DNA of 7,409 bases from an uncultured Dyadobacter sp. (GTDB lineage Bacteria; Bacteroidota; Bacteroidia; Cytophagales; Spirosomataceae): the NCBI RefSeq assembly GCF_946482605.1, contig NZ_CAMLSE010000070.1, positions 1 to 7,409 of the forward strand. Direction: 5' to 3'. Made by a program: the position numbers and the translations under genes. Below are positions 1-6,977 of the stretch, piece by piece (position 1 is the stretch's first letter; each line of letters starts with the position of its first letter). A model generated the notes under the pieces. The model worked only from the letters and a program-made list of their open reading frames with translations, did not search any database and was not told the DNA's origin.

Positions 1-338
1 AACAGATCGAATTCCATGGACGCTTCAAACGATTCAAAAACGGGATGTCGGCCCGGGATTTTGAGGATTTTATTCAGTTGCCCCATGCAAGCGGGAAAAC
101 GATCCGCCATTTTTCGTCGGGAATGAAGCAACGTGTTAAGTTGGGTCTTGCATTTTTGTCGGACGTCCCCATTGTTTTTCTGGATGAGCCGACCACCAAC
201 CTCGACGTGCAGGGCATTAAGTGGTATCTGGATCACGTGATAGACAACACTCAGAATCAGCTCGTTTTAATAGGTTCGAATGTAAAGCAGGAATACGAAT
301 TTTGTGAAAATATCATATCTGTTTCTGCGTTCAAATAG
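1..338 (+). CDS. ABC transporter ATP-binding protein, C-terminal part (5' end outside window)
   Basis: This is the last 111 residues of an ATP-binding cassette ATPase, which would power an ABC transporter at the cytoplasmic face of the inner membrane. The reading frame is open from base 3, so an apparent ATG at 45 is internal rather than the start. In the fragment, the ABC signature reads FSSGMKQR (about residues 37-44), followed by a hydrophobic Walker B strand ending in the catalytic glutamate (VPIVFLDE, about 55-62) and a D-loop TNLD (65-68). Walker A and the Q-loop lie upstream of the window. The switch (H-loop) position, normally histidine, reads LIGSN, so an Asn (codon 279-281) appears to replace it. 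The signature-to-Walker-B stretch resembles CcmA-type exporter ATPases. The substrate cannot be told from this fragment. The stop at 336-338 lies 21 bp before the next gene, which allows co-transcription. Confidence 0.9.
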   Translation, partial: QIEFHGRFKRFKNGMSARDFEDFIQLPHASGKTIRHFSSGMKQRVKLGLAFLSDVPIVFLDEPTTNLDVQGIKWYLDHVIDNTQNQLVLIGSNVKQEYEFCENIISVSAFK

Positions 339-359
339 AAAAACTCAGCCGCCCGGACT

Positions 360-3300
360 ATGCAGAAAACTCTACGGCTTATCCTTGTTTCGCTACTCGT
401 CATTGTCCATTTCGCAGGCCATACCTGGGCATCCGGTTCTTATTTTATTGAAAACAGAGGTCAATGGAATAAGGACGTACTTTTCCGTGCCAGCATTCCC
501 GGTGGTTTCCTGTTTCTGAAAAAACACTCATTGGTTTATGTGCGCTACGACGGGTCGAAAGTTTCGGAGCTTCACGGAAAACATGAATCGCCGTCTAACG
601 CGGCACGCGAAACTCCGGGCCTGCCCGGTATCCCCGCCCATGGGGTCGAGGTGGTGTTTCAGAATGCATCCGCCGAGGTAAGGCAGAAGGCCGTGAAGCC
701 GGGTAAAACGCGTTTCAGCTATTTCTTAGGGAGTACTCCCGAAACCTGGACCGCAGATGTGAGCGGTTATGAGGAGGTAGTTTACGAAAACATTTATCCG
801 AATACCGACCTCCGCATTTATCTCAGTCAACTCAAACTGAAATACGAGTTTATCCTCCGGCCGGGCGCGGACCCGTCCAGGATCAGTTTGCATTACGATG
901 GCGCAGACGCCGTTTCATTGAACGAGTCGGGGCAAATTGTCATCAAAACTTCCGTTGGCGATATCAAGGAAGCTCAACCATACTCCTTTCAGCAATCCAA
1001 TGCGCGGACGACCGAAGTGGCCTCTGCCTTCGAACTTTCCGCGGACCATACCGCCCGTTTTGTGCTGCCAGCGGGCTACGACAGGTCAAAACCTCTGATC
1101 ATTGATCCTGAGCTGATCTTTTCGACCTATTCGGGTTCCACTGCCGATAACTGGGGGCATACCGCCACCTATGACAATGAAGGTAACCTGTATTCCGGAG
1201 GAACCGTATTCGGGACCAATTTTCCGGCGACGACCGGCGCGTTTCAGGTCAAGTTTGAAGGCCTGGTGGATGTGGCCATTATGAAATTTACGCCGGACGG
1301 CAGCGACCTTGTTTATGCGACATTTCTCGGGGGAAATAATACCGATGTACCGACCAGTCTGATCGTCAATAGTCAAAAGGAATTACTGATCCTGGGGACA
1401 ACCTCTTCTCCCAATTTCCCGATCCGCACCAATGCATTCCAGACCAAATTTGCCGGCGGAACGCGGACAACGCCTATCTCGGGGCTAGAGCTCGTCAATG
1501 GCAGTGATCTGTTCGTTTCCAAACTCAGCGCAGACGGAAAACAGCTCAGTGCATCGACGTTCGTAGGCGGTAGCGGGAACGACGGTGTCAGCGTGACCGA
1601 CGCGGTAGTGATCCGGAATTACGGAGATAGCTTCCGGGGTGAAATAGGGGTGGACGCCAGTGACCGTGTTTACATTGTTTCTTCCACTTATTCGGGCAAT
1701 TTTCCATTAAAGAATCCGTCACAAAGTAAACTTGCGGGCGGGCAGGATGGGATAGTGTCGAGGTTTTCGCCGGGCCTGAATGAGCTGCAATGGTCGACTT
1801 ATGTCGGTGGCGACAAATGGGACGCGGCCTATTCTCTGAAACTTTCGGGCAATGGGGATATTTACATTGCAGGAATTTCCCAAAGTGCCACATTAGCCTC
1901 CAAAGCGGGCGTTTACCAGCAAGGGTTAAAAGGTGTGGAAGATGGTTTTGTGGCTCGTTTTGTAAATGATCAGTTAGCAGCACTCACTTACCTGGGAACC
2001 GACAAAGAGGATGGCGCCTATCTGCTCGACATCGATCAGGCCAATCAGGTTTATGTATACGGACTTACAACAGGCACTTATCCTGTGAGTCAGGGAGTTT
2101 ACCAGAATGCAAAAAGCGGTCAGTACGTACATGCATTGGATGCGACTTTGTCCAAAACTATATTTTCAACCACTATCGGTTCGGGACGGGGGACGCCGGA
2201 CATTTCTCCCACGGCGTTTTTGGTCAGCGAGTGCGGCAACATTTACCTGGCGGGCTGGGGTGGAAACGTCAACAGCGGTACAGACAATAACGCAGCCAGC
2301 AGTACACTTAATTTGCCAGTGACGGACGACGCCGTACAGCATGCTACGAATGGCAATAATTTTTACATAGCCATCCTGGAACAGGGGGCAAAGTCGCTGC
2401 TTTACGCAACTTATTTCGGAAGTCTCAACAGGGATACGCGCCTTCAGGGGGATCATGTGGATGGTGGGACCAGCCGGTTTGATAAGAACGGGACGATTTA
2501 TCACGCTACCTGTGCATGTGGGGGGAGCAATTTTCCAGCCACACCGCAGGCATGGTCCACAACCAATAATAGTGATAACTGTAATAACGCAGCATTCAAA
2601 GTCGATATCGATCGTTTGAAAGCCGACTTTGACGTCTATTCGGGTAAGACAAAGGATGTATTGAAAGGATGCGCACCGCTGGCGCTTACCTTTATGAATA
2701 CCAGTGAGGGTGGTGTCGACTACATCTGGGAGGTAAGCGGTAAAACCATTTCAAGGGAAGAAGACCAATCGGAATACACTTTTACCACACCGGGTGAATA
2801 CGTGGTAACACTGAAAGCATACAACCGGCTGAGCTGTAAGAGGATGGATGTGATGGAGAAGAAAATCGTGGTGGAAACACTCCAAACGCGTGTGACCGGC
2901 GATACGACCGTTTGTGAAAATTCGGCTGTAAAACTTATGGCGAGCGGAGGGACGCAATATAAATGGTCACCTGCATCCGGATTAGACAATGCAACAAGCG
3001 CAACGCCTGTGGCAACAGTCAAAGAAACAACCGAGTATACCGTCGAGATCAGCAATGCAACGGGCTGCAAGGTAACGGAACAGGTTAAATTAGCGGTGGA
3101 GAAAAAAGCGGACTTTGTGGATATGCCCGATACCGAGGTCTGCCAGGGCGCGACTGTGACGCTTACGATCTCCGGCAATGCCCCGCAATATAAATGGCAC
3201 GCAACAACCGGCTTGCAGGAAACAATGGGCAAATCGGTGACAGTAAAACCGACACAGACGACTACCTACCTGATCGAAGGTTTGTATGAGGACGGCTGCC

Positions 3301-3818
3301 GGCCGCTTCGGGAGATCACTGTCAAAGTGGATCAATCCTACGCGCCCGATTTTGAGGTGGTACAATCCGGTGGTGCCTGTAACGAGCCGTTTTCCTATTC
3401 AATGACCAGCAGAGGCGGCAAGGCACAGCGCTATGAGTGGAATATGGGCACCGGCAGCCCCACGACCGACCCGGAAGTGAAGAATTACATTTACGAAGTC
3501 CCGGGCGAATATACCGTTACGCTAACCGCCTACAATGCGGCCGGCTGTTCTCTTATAGCCTCCAAGAAAATCAGCGCCGAACCGGCATTTATATTAAGCA
3601 ATGTCATTACGCCCAACGGCGACGGAAAGAACGACTTTTTCATCGTCCCGGTGACGCCGTCGTCCCTGGAAGTTTTCAACCGCTGGGGTAAATCCATTTT
3701 CAAAGCCACCAACTATAACAACAACTGGGGCAAAGGCATCTCGAACGGAACATACTTCTACGTCGTCGATACGCCACAGGGTAATCACTGCAAAGGGTGG
3801 GTTGAGGTGCTGGAATAG
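360..3818 (+). CDS. Large T9SS-secreted beta-propeller/PKD protein with gliding-motility C-terminal (CHU_C) sorting domain
   Basis: This 1152-residue protein is predicted to be exported by Sec, then moved across the outer membrane by the type IX secretion system and released or anchored at the cell surface. Residues 1-25 are a signal peptide with a long hydrophobic core. Residues about 27-250 begin with the ENRGQW motif of the DUF7948 domain that heads many Bacteroidota surface proteins. Residues about 253-745 form a beta-propeller with seven SBBP-type strands such as YATFLGG and WSTYVGG. Next come a PKD domain (about 755-840, PGEYVVTLKAYN), two Ig-like modules (about 842-915 and 918-992) and a second PKD domain (about 996-1073, PGEYTVTLTAYN). 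Residues 1076-1152 are the type B sorting domain (PF13585/TIGR04131): ITPNGDGKND, EVFNRWG, NGTYFYVV. In known cases type B domains are exported with PorP/SprF-like partners; none is in the window. The ligand is unknown; adhesion or matrix binding is inference. ATG 360 is the only start that gives the signal peptide. Confidence 0.93.
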   Translation: MQKTLRLILVSLLVIVHFAGHTWASGSYFIENRGQWNKDVLFRASIPGGFLFLKKHSLVYVRYDGSKVSELHGKHESPSNAARETPGLPGIPAHGVEVVFQNASAEVRQKAVKPGKTRFSYFLGSTPETWTADVSGYEEVVYENIYPNTDLRIYLSQLKLKYEFILRPGADPSRISLHYDGADAVSLNESGQIVIKTSVGDIKEAQPYSFQQSNARTTEVASAFELSADHTARFVLPAGYDRSKPLIIDPELIFSTYSGSTADNWGHTATYDNEGNLYSGGTVFGTNFPATTGAFQVKFEGLVDVAIMKFTPDGSDLVYATFLGGNNTDVPTSLIVNSQKELLILGTTSSPNFPIRTNAFQTKFAGGTRTTPISGLELVNGSDLFVSKLSADGKQLSASTFVGGSGNDGVSVTDAVVIRNYGDSFRGEIGVDASDRVYIVSSTYSGNFPLKNPSQSKLAGGQDGIVSRFSPGLNELQWSTYVGGDKWDAAYSLKLSGNGDIYIAGISQSATLASKAGVYQQGLKGVEDGFVARFVNDQLAALTYLGTDKEDGAYLLDIDQANQVYVYGLTTGTYPVSQGVYQNAKSGQYVHALDATLSKTIFSTTIGSGRGTPDISPTAFLVSECGNIYLAGWGGNVNSGTDNNAASSTLNLPVTDDAVQHATNGNNFYIAILEQGAKSLLYATYFGSLNRDTRLQGDHVDGGTSRFDKNGTIYHATCACGGSNFPATPQAWSTTNNSDNCNNAAFKVDIDRLKADFDVYSGKTKDVLKGCAPLALTFMNTSEGGVDYIWEVSGKTISREEDQSEYTFTTPGEYVVTLKAYNRLSCKRMDVMEKKIVVETLQTRVTGDTTVCENSAVKLMASGGTQYKWSPASGLDNATSATPVATVKETTEYTVEISNATGCKVTEQVKLAVEKKADFVDMPDTEVCQGATVTLTISGNAPQYKWHATTGLQETMGKSVTVKPTQTTTYLIEGLYEDGCRPLREITVKVDQSYAPDFEVVQSGGACNEPFSYSMTSRGGKAQRYEWNMGTGSPTTDPEVKNYIYEVPGEYTVTLTAYNAAGCSLIASKKISAEPAFILSNVITPNGDGKNDFFIVPVTPSSLEVFNRWGKSIFKATNYNNNWGKGISNGTYFYVVDTPQGNHCKGWVEVLE
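1119..2423 (+). repeat. Seven SBBP-type beta-propeller repeats inside the large secreted protein
   Basis: Seven diverged copies of the blade-start motif (aromatic-S/A-T-aromatic-x-G-G/S) occur at protein residues 254-260 (FSTYSGS), 319-325 (YATFLGG), 398-404 (ASTFVGG), 478-484 (WSTYVGG), 542-546 (LTYLG), 602-608 (FSTTIGS) and 682-688 (YATYFGS). Spacing is 60 to 80 residues. Most copies are followed by a D-rich turn and a later I/VYI/VAG or NFP element. Copies are diverged at the DNA level, so this is an old protein repeat and not a recent DNA duplication. A count of seven fits a closed seven-bladed propeller, which is inference from the count. Confidence 0.75.
2883..3335 (+). repeat. Tandem pair of Ig-like modules inside the large secreted protein
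   Basis: Residues about 842-915 and 918-992 align as two copies of one module. Each starts with D-T-x-V-C followed by a strand (VCENSAVKLMASGG and VCQGATVTLTISGN). Each then has QYKW, four to five residues, GL, a variable loop, and a closing strand T-T-E/T-Y-x-I/V-E. The DNA keeps one exact 14-base match (2953-2966 and 3184-3197) over the QYKW codons. Such modules are common spacers in Bacteroidota surface proteins between PKD domains and the sorting domain. Confidence 0.65.
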
Positions 3819-3871
3819 CGGCGTTTTGATTGTAGCGATGGAGATGTTAACTTTATGTTGATCATTCGCTT

Positions 3872-3895
3872 ATCCGTATGGAACGGATTGTTTTG
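3872..3895 (+). terminator. Possible weak intrinsic terminator after the large secreted protein gene
   Basis: A perfect 6-bp inverted repeat (ATCCGT at 3872-3877, ACGGAT at 3883-3888) with a 5-base loop is followed by TGTTTTG (3889-3895). It sits 53 bases after the stop codon of the large gene and about 64 bases before the next start. The stem is short and its T-run is interrupted, so termination would be weak or it may be chance. Confidence 0.35.
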
Positions 3896-3900
3896 GGGGT

Positions 3901-3958
3901 AAAAACAGTTATTTGCGATCAATAAATTTTTTAACACACTTTTAAACATTTAACCAAT
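3901..3958 (+). promoter_or_regulatory. AT-rich leader in front of the DUF4920 gene
   Basis: By hand count only 12 of these 58 bases are G or C, far below the genes on either side. The stretch ends directly at the ATG of the DUF4920 gene and has no purine-rich Shine-Dalgarno sequence. That fits Bacteroidota translation initiation, which relies on A-rich unstructured leaders. The 140-bp gap from the previous gene suggests this gene has its own promoter here. I could not place a convincing -33/-7 pair. Confidence 0.35.
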
Positions 3959-4402
3959 ATGAAAAAACTACTTTCCATACTCCTGGTAATCCTGACGGTC
4001 ACTTTCGCAAAAGCCCAAGGTAACTTTGGGAAGCAGATTGACGATAAGAAGGCTATTGCGGCGACGACCCTTCCGACAAAAATGGGGGAGAAAAGCGAAA
4101 TGCAGGCCAAAGTGACCGGGACCGTCGAGTCGGTATGCCAGGTGAAAGGCTGTTGGATGAAGGTGAACCTTGACAATGGGGAAACAATGCGGGTTATGTT
4201 CAAGGACTACGGGTTCTTTGTACCCAAGGATATAGCAGGCAAGACTGTTGTTTTTGAGGGAGAAGCCCAAAAGAAAACGGTGCCTGTGGAGCATTTGAAG
4301 CATTATGCGCAGGATGCGGGAAAGAGTCCGGATGAAATTGCGAAAATCACCGAGCCGAAGGACGAGCTGACGTTTATTGCCGATGGCGTGATCGTGAAAT
4401 AA
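3959..4402 (+). CDS. DUF4920 domain-containing exported protein
   Basis: This encodes a 147-residue protein with a clear Sec signal peptide: MKK followed by a hydrophobic core and the AKA-Q cleavage site after residue 19. The mature part is about 128 residues, predicted to lie in the periplasm. It matches the DUF4920 family, which is widespread in Bacteroidota and has no assigned function as far as I know. The family core is visible: V-T-G-T-V then VCQVKGCWM (59-67) with cysteines at 60 and 65, a conserved-looking WMKV strand, and MFKDYGFFVPKD (80-91). A later segment has histidines at 112 and 115 (EHLKHYAQDAGKS). The beta-rich pattern suggests a small OB-like barrel, which is inference. The Cys pair could form a disulfide or, together with histidine, bind metal. 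The gene stands alone between an AT-rich leader and the SGNH gene, 71 bp downstream. Confidence 0.9.
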   Translation: MKKLLSILLVILTVTFAKAQGNFGKQIDDKKAIAATTLPTKMGEKSEMQAKVTGTVESVCQVKGCWMKVNLDNGETMRVMFKDYGFFVPKDIAGKTVVFEGEAQKKTVPVEHLKHYAQDAGKSPDEIAKITEPKDELTFIADGVIVK

Positions 4403-4473
4403 TCCGGTCGTCCAAAGTGAGAAATAGCCAAATGGGCACTTTTGTAGCGATACATCGGTGTCCATTTTATTTT

Positions 4474-6255
4474 ATGTATTCCAAACTCCTCTTGTCCGCG
4501 TGGCTGTGCCTGCTTTTTGTTGTTGAATTATCCGCTCAAACCACTGCGTATACCTGGTGGAACCCGCAATCGGCTCCCTTTGCGGTGATCGAAGGCCAGG
4601 CCTGGCCGAAAGAGCTTAAAAATCCATACGATCGGCTACCGGCCCGGGCTGAGAAGGACGTTAGGAAGGAAGTCTGGGGGCTATCCAATCAATCGGCAGG
4701 ACTGATGATCCGTTTTCGGGCCAATGCCTCTGAAATCAGGATACGCTATACGGTTGGGGGAAAGCATGCGCTTCCGCACATGCCTGCGACGGGTGTGAGC
4801 GGGGTGGATCTTTATGCCGTCAGCAGTGACGGCGACTGGCGCTGGTGTGCCGGCAAGTATGCGTTTGGCGACACCATTACCTATGATTTCAGGAATCTCG
4901 CTCCCAACGATAGTTACCACAAGCATGGAAGAGAATACCGGCTGTTCTTGCCGCTCTATAACAGCGTGAAATGGCTGGAAATTGGCACACCTGCCGGGAC
5001 GGAGTTCACACCTTTGCCGGTTCGCCCCGACAAGCCCATTGTAATTTACGGCACATCCATTGCGCAGGGGGCTTGTGCGTCACGGCCGGGAATGGCCTGG
5101 ACGTCGATATTGGGACGCAAAATGGATCGTCCGCTCATTAATCTCGGCTTTTCCGGAAATGGCAGGTTGGAAACGGAAGTTGTGGATTTAATAGGGGAGA
5201 TCGACGCGAAGGTTTACGTCCTGGATTGCCTTCCAAATCTGACCATCCGGCCGGATTCGAAGCTCGGGCTAACAGCTGAGGAGGTGAAGAAACGAGTGAT
5301 CAACACCGTAACGGCATTGCGCCAGAAGCGTCCCGAGATACCGATTGCGCTCGCGGAACACGCCGGTTACGCCGAAGAGGATATTAACCCGCAAAGCAAG
5401 CATTATTATGCAGAAATAAATGGCGTATTGAAAGACGCATTCGCCACATTGAAGTCGCAGGGATTTCAAAATTTGTATCTGATCCCGAAAGCGGATTTCG
5501 GGCAAACCTACGAATCGACAGTGGACGGCACGCACCAGACGGACCTGGGCATGCTGCAATATGCCGATGGTTACGAAAAGCATTTGAGAATGATTTTGCA
5601 CGAATCCGCAGGAGAACTTCCGACTACACGCCCGATCACTCAAATGCGCGAGTTGCACAATTATGATTGGGAGAAAAGGCATGCCGAAATCCTGGAACTG
5701 AACCGCAAGGCGGCTCCGTCGACTGTCGTGATCGGTAACTCCATTACGCATTTCTGGGGAGGCTTGCCGAAAGGACCACGCGCAACGGGCGAAAGTTCAT
5801 GGACCGCTACTTTCGGAAAGAGTTCGGTGAATATGGGTTACGGCTGGGACCGTATCGAGAATGTGCTCTGGCGCATTCACCATGGCGAACTGGACGGGTT
5901 TGCCGCCCGACAGATCTTTGTGAATATTGGTACCAATAACCTCGGTATGAACACCGACGAAGAGATCCTGGAAGGCTGGAAAAAACTGATCGAAGCGATT
6001 CAGGAGCGGCAGCCCAAAGCACAGCTGGTAATGATGGGTATTTATCCGCGCAGACAGCAGGAGCAACGGGTGGCATTGTTGAATGAGAAGTTACTGCAAT
6101 TGACAGGCGAGGCTAATGTAATGTACCTCAATCCTGGCAAGGTTTTTCTGCAACCGGATGGTAAAATAGACGAGTCGCTATTCTCGGATGGGTTGCATCC
6201 CAATGAAAAGGGGTACACGCTTTTGGGGGCGCAGATTAAGCCGTATGTGAAGTGA
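4474..6255 (+). CDS. Exported esterase with two SGNH/GDSL hydrolase domains and N-terminal GxDLY domain
   Basis: This 593-residue protein is predicted to hydrolyse ester bonds, perhaps acetyl groups on glycans, outside the cytoplasm. Starting at ATG 4474 gives a signal peptide ending at about residue 21 (LSA-Q). An in-frame GTG at 4417 and ATG at 4432 would put polar residues in front of it and are less likely. Residues about 25-180 form a beta-sandwich-like domain with the GxDLY-family motif SGVDLY (109-114). The first SGNH domain (about 186-375) has block I GTSI (Ser195), block II LGFSGNG (224-230), block III DCLPN (Asn255) and block V DGTH (Asp351, His354). The second domain (about 415-593) has GNSI (Ser423), NMGYGWD (Gly455), GTNN (Asn488) and DGLH (Asp572, His575). 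Its ENVLWR, GEL and YPR motifs resemble PAF acetylhydrolase Ib-type catalytic subunits. Both active sites look intact. The substrate is unknown, and no polysaccharide-utilisation genes are adjacent. Confidence 0.92.
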   Translation: MYSKLLLSAWLCLLFVVELSAQTTAYTWWNPQSAPFAVIEGQAWPKELKNPYDRLPARAEKDVRKEVWGLSNQSAGLMIRFRANASEIRIRYTVGGKHALPHMPATGVSGVDLYAVSSDGDWRWCAGKYAFGDTITYDFRNLAPNDSYHKHGREYRLFLPLYNSVKWLEIGTPAGTEFTPLPVRPDKPIVIYGTSIAQGACASRPGMAWTSILGRKMDRPLINLGFSGNGRLETEVVDLIGEIDAKVYVLDCLPNLTIRPDSKLGLTAEEVKKRVINTVTALRQKRPEIPIALAEHAGYAEEDINPQSKHYYAEINGVLKDAFATLKSQGFQNLYLIPKADFGQTYESTVDGTHQTDLGMLQYADGYEKHLRMILHESAGELPTTRPITQMRELHNYDWEKRHAEILELNRKAAPSTVVIGNSITHFWGGLPKGPRATGESSWTATFGKSSVNMGYGWDRIENVLWRIHHGELDGFAARQIFVNIGTNNLGMNTDEEILEGWKKLIEAIQERQPKAQLVMMGIYPRRQQEQRVALLNEKLLQLTGEANVMYLNPGKVFLQPDGKIDESLFSDGLHPNEKGYTLLGAQIKPYVK

Positions 6256-6293
6256 TTTTTGAAAAGATGAAATCCATCTATTAAGTTAAAATT

Positions 6294-6310
6294 ACAGCTC
6301 TGCTGTTTTT
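6294..6310 (+). terminator. Likely intrinsic terminator after the SGNH hydrolase gene
   Basis: A perfect 5-bp stem (ACAGC 6294-6298, GCTGT 6302-6306) closes a 3-base loop and runs straight into T residues (6306-6310), with A-rich sequence on the upstream side (6287-6291). It begins 38 bases after the stop codon. Hairpin, tight loop and U-tail fit a Rho-independent terminator, although the stem is short. Confidence 0.55.
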
Positions 6311-6477
6311 GAGGTAATTATTAACCGGGATGACCGAATGATAATCGATGTCTAGCTTTTGATAATTGGCAATAACCTGAACATAATAGATAGGGTTGCT
6401 CTGGTTAAATTTAGGTGAATAATGTAAAATCCGTCAGAGGGAAGCACGGAATTCGCATAAGTTTATTAGACAAAACT
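6311..6477. other. AT-rich intergenic stretch before the orphan gene
   Basis: This region lies between the terminator hairpin and the next gene start and is visibly AT-rich. It holds TAAATTTA (6406-6413), which matches the Bacteroidota -7 consensus TAnnTTTG in all but the last base. No TTTG box lies at the usual distance upstream, so the promoter is only suggested. An in-frame GTG at 6415 could extend the next gene upstream. I see no RNA gene or repeat here. Confidence 0.3.
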
Positions 6478-6936
6478 ATGAACATTCTGACAAATATTGT
6501 TTGGCGGTTTAACAAGGTGAATCCAGCCACGATTGAAGAATTTGATAAGATCATTACTCGTTACCAAGTTGATATTTTAAAGCAAAAGGCGAGCTGGAAT
6601 CCTAAGGATGTTGTTATAAGTGGTTCGAGCGTGGGCGTAAGATATAGTGCTTGGCTAAAAGGAGCTGATGAGTTATCTGATAACGAGATACTTCTCGAGA
6701 AAAGAGGATTCTTTGAAAATAAAAGCAATAGGAGTAGCAGCGGGTTATATCAAGCGGATGTCTTCTTTAAACTGAACGCAGACAATGGACGTGACTTTGC
6801 CGCTTTGGAATTGATGTATAAAATCAATCGGCAAGTAAGTTCGAAGGACCTCGGAGGTCGAGTATATTTTGAAGGGTTGCAGGAATACAAAACAAATAAT
6901 GGATTCCCAAACTTTCAACTGAGATGTGGTAGCTAG
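6478..6936 (+). CDS. Hypothetical protein, family not recognised
   Basis: This open frame encodes 152 residues from ATG 6478; a GTG at 6415 would add 21 residues. I chose the ATG because an A-rich stretch precedes it and the GTG extension (basic, no hydrophobic segment) offers no domain support. The product has no signal peptide or membrane segment, so it is probably cytoplasmic. The N-terminal third looks helical (NPATIEEFDKIITRYQVDILKQK), followed by alternating short strands (VVISGSSVGVRY, LYQADVFFKLNA) and a second helix (FAALELMYKINRQV). I recognise no catalytic motif. Base composition is unusual for the window: 164 of the 420 bases at 6481-6900 are G or C (39%), against about half in the neighbouring genes. 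This suggests later acquisition or a rapidly evolving accessory gene. It converges with menA, with 41 bp between their stop codons. Confidence 0.65.
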   Translation: MNILTNIVWRFNKVNPATIEEFDKIITRYQVDILKQKASWNPKDVVISGSSVGVRYSAWLKGADELSDNEILLEKRGFFENKSNRSSSGLYQADVFFKLNADNGRDFAALELMYKINRQVSSKDLGGRVYFEGLQEYKTNNGFPNFQLRCGS

Positions 6937-6977
6937 CCATTAGCAGGAAAATCTAAATTTAATGACAGTGAGCAACC

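Noticed and set aside
45..47. ATG as the start of the ABC ATPase gene
   Set aside because: The frame is open to the window edge and the residues upstream continue a typical ATPase helical region; a start here would remove Walker A.
1588..1983. Open frame on the minus strand within the large secreted protein gene, and similar ones at 2720-3232 and 5269-5751
   Set aside because: They lie wholly opposite long genes with clear domains, have low-complexity or basic translations, and show no motifs; they are shadows.
3888..3915. Possible promoter for the DUF4920 gene: TTG (3888-3890) with TATTTG (3910-3915)
   Set aside because: TATTTG lacks the two-base spacer of the TAnnTTTG consensus, and the -33 box overlaps the putative terminator; too weak to annotate.
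4403..4473. The 71-bp gap before the SGNH gene, including the short GCC/GGC inverted repeat near 4428-4438 and TATTTTAT next to the start
   Set aside because: The stem is only three base pairs and the -7-like element abuts the ATG, so neither a terminator nor a promoter is supported.
6931..6977. GCTA/TAGC inverted repeat between the convergent orphan gene and menA, considered as a bidirectional terminator
   Set aside because: Only a 4-bp stem with no T-run on either strand.
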